Below are positions 61,101-64,000 of a stretch of DNA of 64,000 nt, piece by piece (within the stretch, counting starts at the first letter, position 1; every line of letters starts with the position of its first letter). The notes below the pieces were generated by a model. That model did not search any database and was not told the origin of the DNA. It was given only the letters and a program-made list of their open reading frames with translations. The DNA is from Microglena sp. YARC (Eukaryota > Chlorophyta > Chlorophyceae > Chlamydomonadales > Chlamydomonadaceae). The stretch is taken from NCBI GenBank assembly GCA_022414725.1, contig CM039463.1, positions 93,517,668-93,581,667 on the forward strand, written 5' to 3'. Both the position numbers and the translations under genes were made by a program.

Positions 61101-61714
61101 ACCCCACACCAGGACACCCCATATCATGACACCTCATAACATGACACCCCACACCATGTCACCACAGACCATGACACCTCATAACATGACACCCCACACC
61201 AGGACACCCCATATCATGACACCTCATAACATGACACCCCACACCAGGACACCCCATATCATGACACCTCATAACATGACACCCCACACCATGTCACCAC
61301 AGACCATGACACCACATACCATGTCACCACAGACCAGGAAACCTGTAGCCTCACCTCAAGGTTGGGCGACAGGGCAATCAACACCAAACATCAGGATCAA
61401 CCTCGCAATCAGTCCAGGAATCAGACACCCCAAACCATGACACACAACAACAGGACACTTATAGCCTCACCTATAGGTTGGGCGACAGGGCTATCAAAAC
61501 TAGCCATTAGGATCAACCTCGCAATCAGTCCAAGAATCAGGCACCCCATACCATGACACCCCACACCAGGAAACCCGTAGCCTCACCTCTAGGTTGGGCG
61601 ACAGGGCTATCAAAACCAGCCTGGAAGTGTCGGCTTCTAAGCTTGAGCAAATAGGATTTGATGTGCAACATAATCGCTTCAAGGGTGTCAGAGAGCTTAA
61701 TGCACGTAGCTCCT
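55001..61714 (-). CDS. leucine-rich-repeat protein gene, partial (span of recognised exons)
   Basis: Exons in transcript order: 61714-61587, one of about eleven copies at 57.96-56.5 kb, and 55169-55001. The first encodes an LRR (LRALSSLTPLKRLCCTSNPI) and an LRR-cap-like end (RLVLIALSPNLE). The second continues at phase 0 with MLDGGEVTGDDKTSAAKIDL and ADTL. Together ...LSPNLE-MLDGGEVT... is the classic end of SDS22-type LRR domains. The third reads EHNDDAKSVRSAVSECTSAS and then a basic tail with SYVISEG-like text, but needs one indel to stay in frame. Upstream exons lie beyond the right edge, downstream ones in the gap. Role unknown; many such proteins are ciliary or phosphatase regulators. 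Confidence 0.6.
55170..56290. repeat. acceptor-side copies of the 55.0-kb exon in (GGGTT)n-type DNA
   Basis: Copies of (t)gcag|GGGATAGATCTGAATGGC near 55402, 55527 (degraded), 55760 and 55965 on minus, each followed by GCATAATGA(C)AATGCAAAGA or part of it. Confidence 0.75.
56291..56560. other. exon-like segment open on both strands
   Basis: Plus reads WLLKFLLGVRESMGEDPLLL; minus reads ADALSCATPAVGSLCLAPPS and ends in a donor-like GCTG|GTAGGTT. Part of it (cacagggagcccactgcggg) recurs at 57860-57880. I favour minus as an extension of the LRR-gene exon, without certainty. Confidence 0.4.
56561..58190 (-). repeat. whole-exon tandem array of the LRR gene (about 11 copies)
   Basis: Each 109-142-bp unit has acceptor tggtgttgcag|ATGCTAG, about 70 nt of exon (LDGGEVT...SAAKIDLADTL) and donor CTTC|GTG. 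Exon starts lie near 56572, 56697, 56839, 56965, 57107, 57233, 57364, 57490, 57622, 57749 and 57962. Confidence 0.75.
58191..59500. repeat. unique sequence, then two ~170-bp units
   Basis: 58191-58860 has no recognised gene. Units at 58870-59040 and 59070-59215 share ggtatatacttattg/ggtagatacttattg, gtggtgccaatgga, atgtcatttggaggtctgag, and end near poly-C. Confidence 0.7.
59501..60780. repeat. 82-bp satellite (about 9 copies) then 52-bp satellite (5 copies)
   Basis: 82-bp unit with cataccagggcactagaacc and caccaggcgttgaaggatca (59700-60480). 52-bp unit with aacgccaggagtctatgaat (60495-60760). Confidence 0.95.
60781..61586. repeat. donor-side array of the LRR exon (4 extra copies)
   Basis: Minus TGATAGCCCTGTCGCCCAAC then CTTGAG|GTGAGGCT recurs near 61467, 61347, 60945 and 60787, between catgacaccccacaccagga repeats. 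Confidence 0.9.
61587..61714 (-). CDS. LRR gene exon with LRR and cap motif
   Basis: Acceptor aatccag|AG, 128 nt, donor CTAGAG|GTGAGG. Reads ELRALSSLTPLKRLCCTSNP and SRLVLIALSPNLE. A second open frame exists (LEAIMLHIKSYLLKLRSRHF); the LRR frame is preferred because it continues into LDGGEVT. Confidence 0.7.
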
Positions 61715-63700
61715 CTGGATTCTTTATTTGGTTTTTCTGAGAGGGGGGGGGCATGAGGCGTGGATATCAGGATATGTTGTTCCACTATAGTTGTGTTGTG
61801 TTGTTTTGTGTTCCTCTGTGTTCCTCTGTGTTGGTCTGTGTTGGTCGTTTTTGTTTTGGGTTGGGTTCAAGGGTGCCAGAGCGCTCAATGCACGTAGCTC
61901 CTCTGGATTTTTTTTTTTTTTTTTTCTGAGAGGGGGAGACATGAGGCGTGGATATCAGGATATGTTGGTCCATTGTTTCTTGTGTTGTGTGTGTTGTGTT
62001 GGTCTGGTTTTGGTCTGGTTGGCTTAAGGGTGCCAGAGCGCTCATTGCAAGTAGCTCCTCTGGATTATTTTTTTTCTCTGAGAGGAGAGACATGAGGCGT
62101 GGATATCAGGATATGTTGGTCAACTGTAGTTTTGTCGTGTTGTCTGTGTTCGGTGTGTTGGTCTGTGTTTCTGTGTTGGTTGGTGTTGGGTGTTGGTCTG
62201 TGTTGGTCTGTGTTGTGTCTGTGTTGGTGTTGGTCTGTGTTGGTCTGTGTTGGTCTGTGTTGGTCTGTGTTGGTCTGTGTTGGTCTGTGTTGGTCTGTGT
62301 TGGTCTGTGTTGGTCTGTGTTGGTCTGTGTCAGTCTGTGTTGGTCTGTGTTGGTCTGTGTTGGTCTGTGTCGGTCTGTGTTGGTCTGTGTTGATCTGTGT
62401 TGGTCTGTGTTGGTCTGTGTTGGTCTGTGTTGGTCTGTGTTGGTCTGTGTCGGTCTGTGTTCATCTGTGTTGGTCTGTGTTGGTCTGTGTTGGTCTGTGT
62501 TGGTCTGTGTTGGTCTGTGTTGGTCTGTGTTGGTCTGTGTTGGTCTGTGTCGGTCTGTGTTGGTCTGTGTTGGTCTGTGTTCTGTTTGGTCTGTGTTGGT
62601 CTGTGATAGTCTGGTTGTCTGTGTTGGTTGGTCTGTGTTGGTCTGTGTTGGTCTGTGTTGGTCTGTGTTGGTCTGTGTTGATCTGTGTTGGTCTGTGTTG
62701 GTCTGTGTTGGTCTGTGTTGGTCTGTGTTGGTCTGTGATAGTCAATGTTGGTCTGTGTTGGTCTGTGTTGATCTGTGTTGGTCTGTGTTGGTCTGTGTTG
62801 ATCTGTATCGGTCTGTGTTGGTCTGTGTTGGTCTGTGTCGGTCTGTGTTGGTCTGTGTTGGTCTGTGTCGGCCTGTGTTGGTCTGTGTTGGTCTGTGTTG
62901 GTCTGTGTTGGGTTCAAGGGTGCAAGTGAGCTGAACGCACACAGATCCTCTGTATTATTTATTTGTTTTTTTCTGAGAAGGGGAGACATGAGGCGTGGAT
63001 ATCAGGATATGTTGTTCCACTGTAGCTGCGTTGTTTTGTGCTGATCTGTGTTGGTCTGTGTAGGTCTGTTTTGTTCTGGGTTGGATACAAGGGTGCCAGA
63101 GAGCTTGAAGCACATAGCTCCTCCCGATTCTTTCTTTAGTTTTTCTGAGAGGGGGAGACATGAGGCGTGGATATCAGGATATGTTAGTCCATTGTTCTTG
63201 TGTTGTGTTGTGTTGGTCTGGTTTTGGTCTGGGTTGGCTTCAAGGGTGCCAGAGCGCTCATTGCACGTAGCTCCTTTGGATTTTTTATTTTTTTTATGGG
63301 AGACATGAGGCTTGTATATCAGGATATGTTGGTACACTGTATTTGCGTTGTTCTGTGTTGTTCTGTGTTGTTTTGTGTTGTTTTGTGTTGTTTTGTGTTG
63401 GTCTGTGTTGGTCTATTTTGGTCTGGGTTGGCTTCAAGGTGCCAGAGAGCTTGATGCACATAGCTCCTCTTGATTCTTTACTTGCTTTTCTGAGGGGGAG
63501 ACGTGAGGCGTGGGTATCAGGATGTGTTGGTTATTTGTACATGTGGTGTGTTGTTTTGTGTTGTGTCAGTCTGTGTTGGTCTGTGTTGGTCTGTGTTGGT
63601 CTGGTTTTGGTTCAAGGGTGCAAGAGAGCTGAAAGCACACAGCTCTACCAGTGTCTTTATTTTGTTTTTTCTGATAGGGCCAGAGGGGCCGAGACATGAG
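61715..63700. repeat. acceptor-side array of the LRR exon (7 copies) with (GTCTGTGTTG)n
   Basis: Minus (t)n-c-cag|AGGAGCTACGTGCATTGAGC recurs near 61905, 62062, 62950, 63125, 63280, 63470 and, weakly, 63650. Intron part: gagacatgaggcgtggatat. A 10-bp satellite fills 62160-62910. Confidence 0.9.
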
Positions 63701-63715
63701 TCGTGGATAGCAGGA

Positions 63716-63878
63716 CAGGTTACTACTATGCACGCGCAGCAGCGCGGTGCCGCGTTGCTTTTTCGAGCCCCCCTGCGCGTTTCGCGCAGACTTTTCAAAC
63801 CCCTGTGGGCGCAGCGCGCAGTTTTTGCGCATTTTGCCCTAAAAAGCGCTGACCAATTTGGCAAGAAGTAGTACCCTG
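63716..63878 (-). mobile_element. hAT-like MITE, near-complete copy
   Basis: 163 bp, ends caggttactact and agtagtaccctg. Flanks tagcagga (63708-63715) and tatcagga (63879-63886); the local repeat consensus is tatcagga, so one base changed after insertion. Confidence 0.9.
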
Positions 63879-63886
63879 TATCAGGA

Positions 63887-64000
63887 TATATTATTTGGTT
63901 TGGTTTGGCTTGGTTAGGTTTGGTTTAATTTGGTTAGGTTAGGTTAGGTTTGGTTAGGTTTGGTTTGGTTTAATTGGTTTGGTTATGTGTGATTTGCTTA
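63887..64000. repeat. (GGTTTGGTTA)n-type repeat at the right edge
   Basis: Degenerate ggtttggttaggtt. Not a regular telomere repeat. Confidence 0.8.

Noticed and set aside
61587..61714. Alternative frame reading LEAIMLHIKSYLLKLRSRHF
   Set aside because: Looks protein-like, but the other frame gives an LRR plus cap motif that continues in phase into LDGGEVT of the next exon.
63887..64000. Telomere-like repeat
   Set aside because: ggtttggttagg is irregular and internal; also rejected for (TTAG)n at 7740-7840.

Overview
This is a nuclear eukaryotic window, most likely from a green alga. It has GT-AG introns and a DUF7906-type ER membrane protein of the kind known from plants and algae. It also has an SLC35F-type transporter with plant-like sequence, tRNA-derived SINEs and hAT-like MITEs, all in a sea of satellite DNA. 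I cannot name the species. Nearly all long open frames are simple-repeat artefacts; the real genes are split into short exons that no single open frame reveals.

Layout. 1-3326 (minus) is the gag-like part of a retroelement, broken by frameshifts and cut by the left edge. 3.3-6.3 kb is repeats. 6286-42292 (minus) is one 36-kb gene that I could assemble as 14 exons. All 13 junctions agree in phase, and the sum is 2166 nt (721 codons plus stop). It has an N-terminal signal peptide and a C-terminal membrane anchor, and it matches the DUF7906 family along its length. A 359-bp divergent promoter region separates it from a plus-strand SLC35F/EamA-type transporter gene (first ATG 42652; five exons placed to 50814, more exon copies to about 53.37 kb). 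A 1000-N gap (53478-54477) follows. From 55.0 kb to about 61.7 kb, on the minus strand, lie exons of a leucine-rich-repeat protein whose SDS22-type cap motif and following segment join across a phase-0 intron. The two genes flanking the gap converge on it.

The striking feature is how the satellites are placed. At almost every exon of all three genes, the tandem array beside the exon is built from copies of that exon's own edge plus the adjoining intron. Acceptor-side arrays repeat (intron tail)-AG-(exon start); donor-side arrays repeat (exon end)-GT-(intron start). Some exons have both, one LRR exon is duplicated whole about eleven times, and even the stop codon of the 36-kb gene has its own array. 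Copy numbers run from one to about nineteen, and the splice-site core is conserved while spacers decay into microsatellite.

Other content: a hAT-like MITE family with 8-bp target duplications and empty paralogous sites inside the window; tRNA-derived SINEs with two different tRNA heads on one shared 3' body; three diverged fragments of 18S rRNA; and several dispersed repeat families. Indel density is visibly higher in 12.6-14.7, 27.3-29.4 and 49-53.4 kb, suggesting unpolished long-read sequence there.
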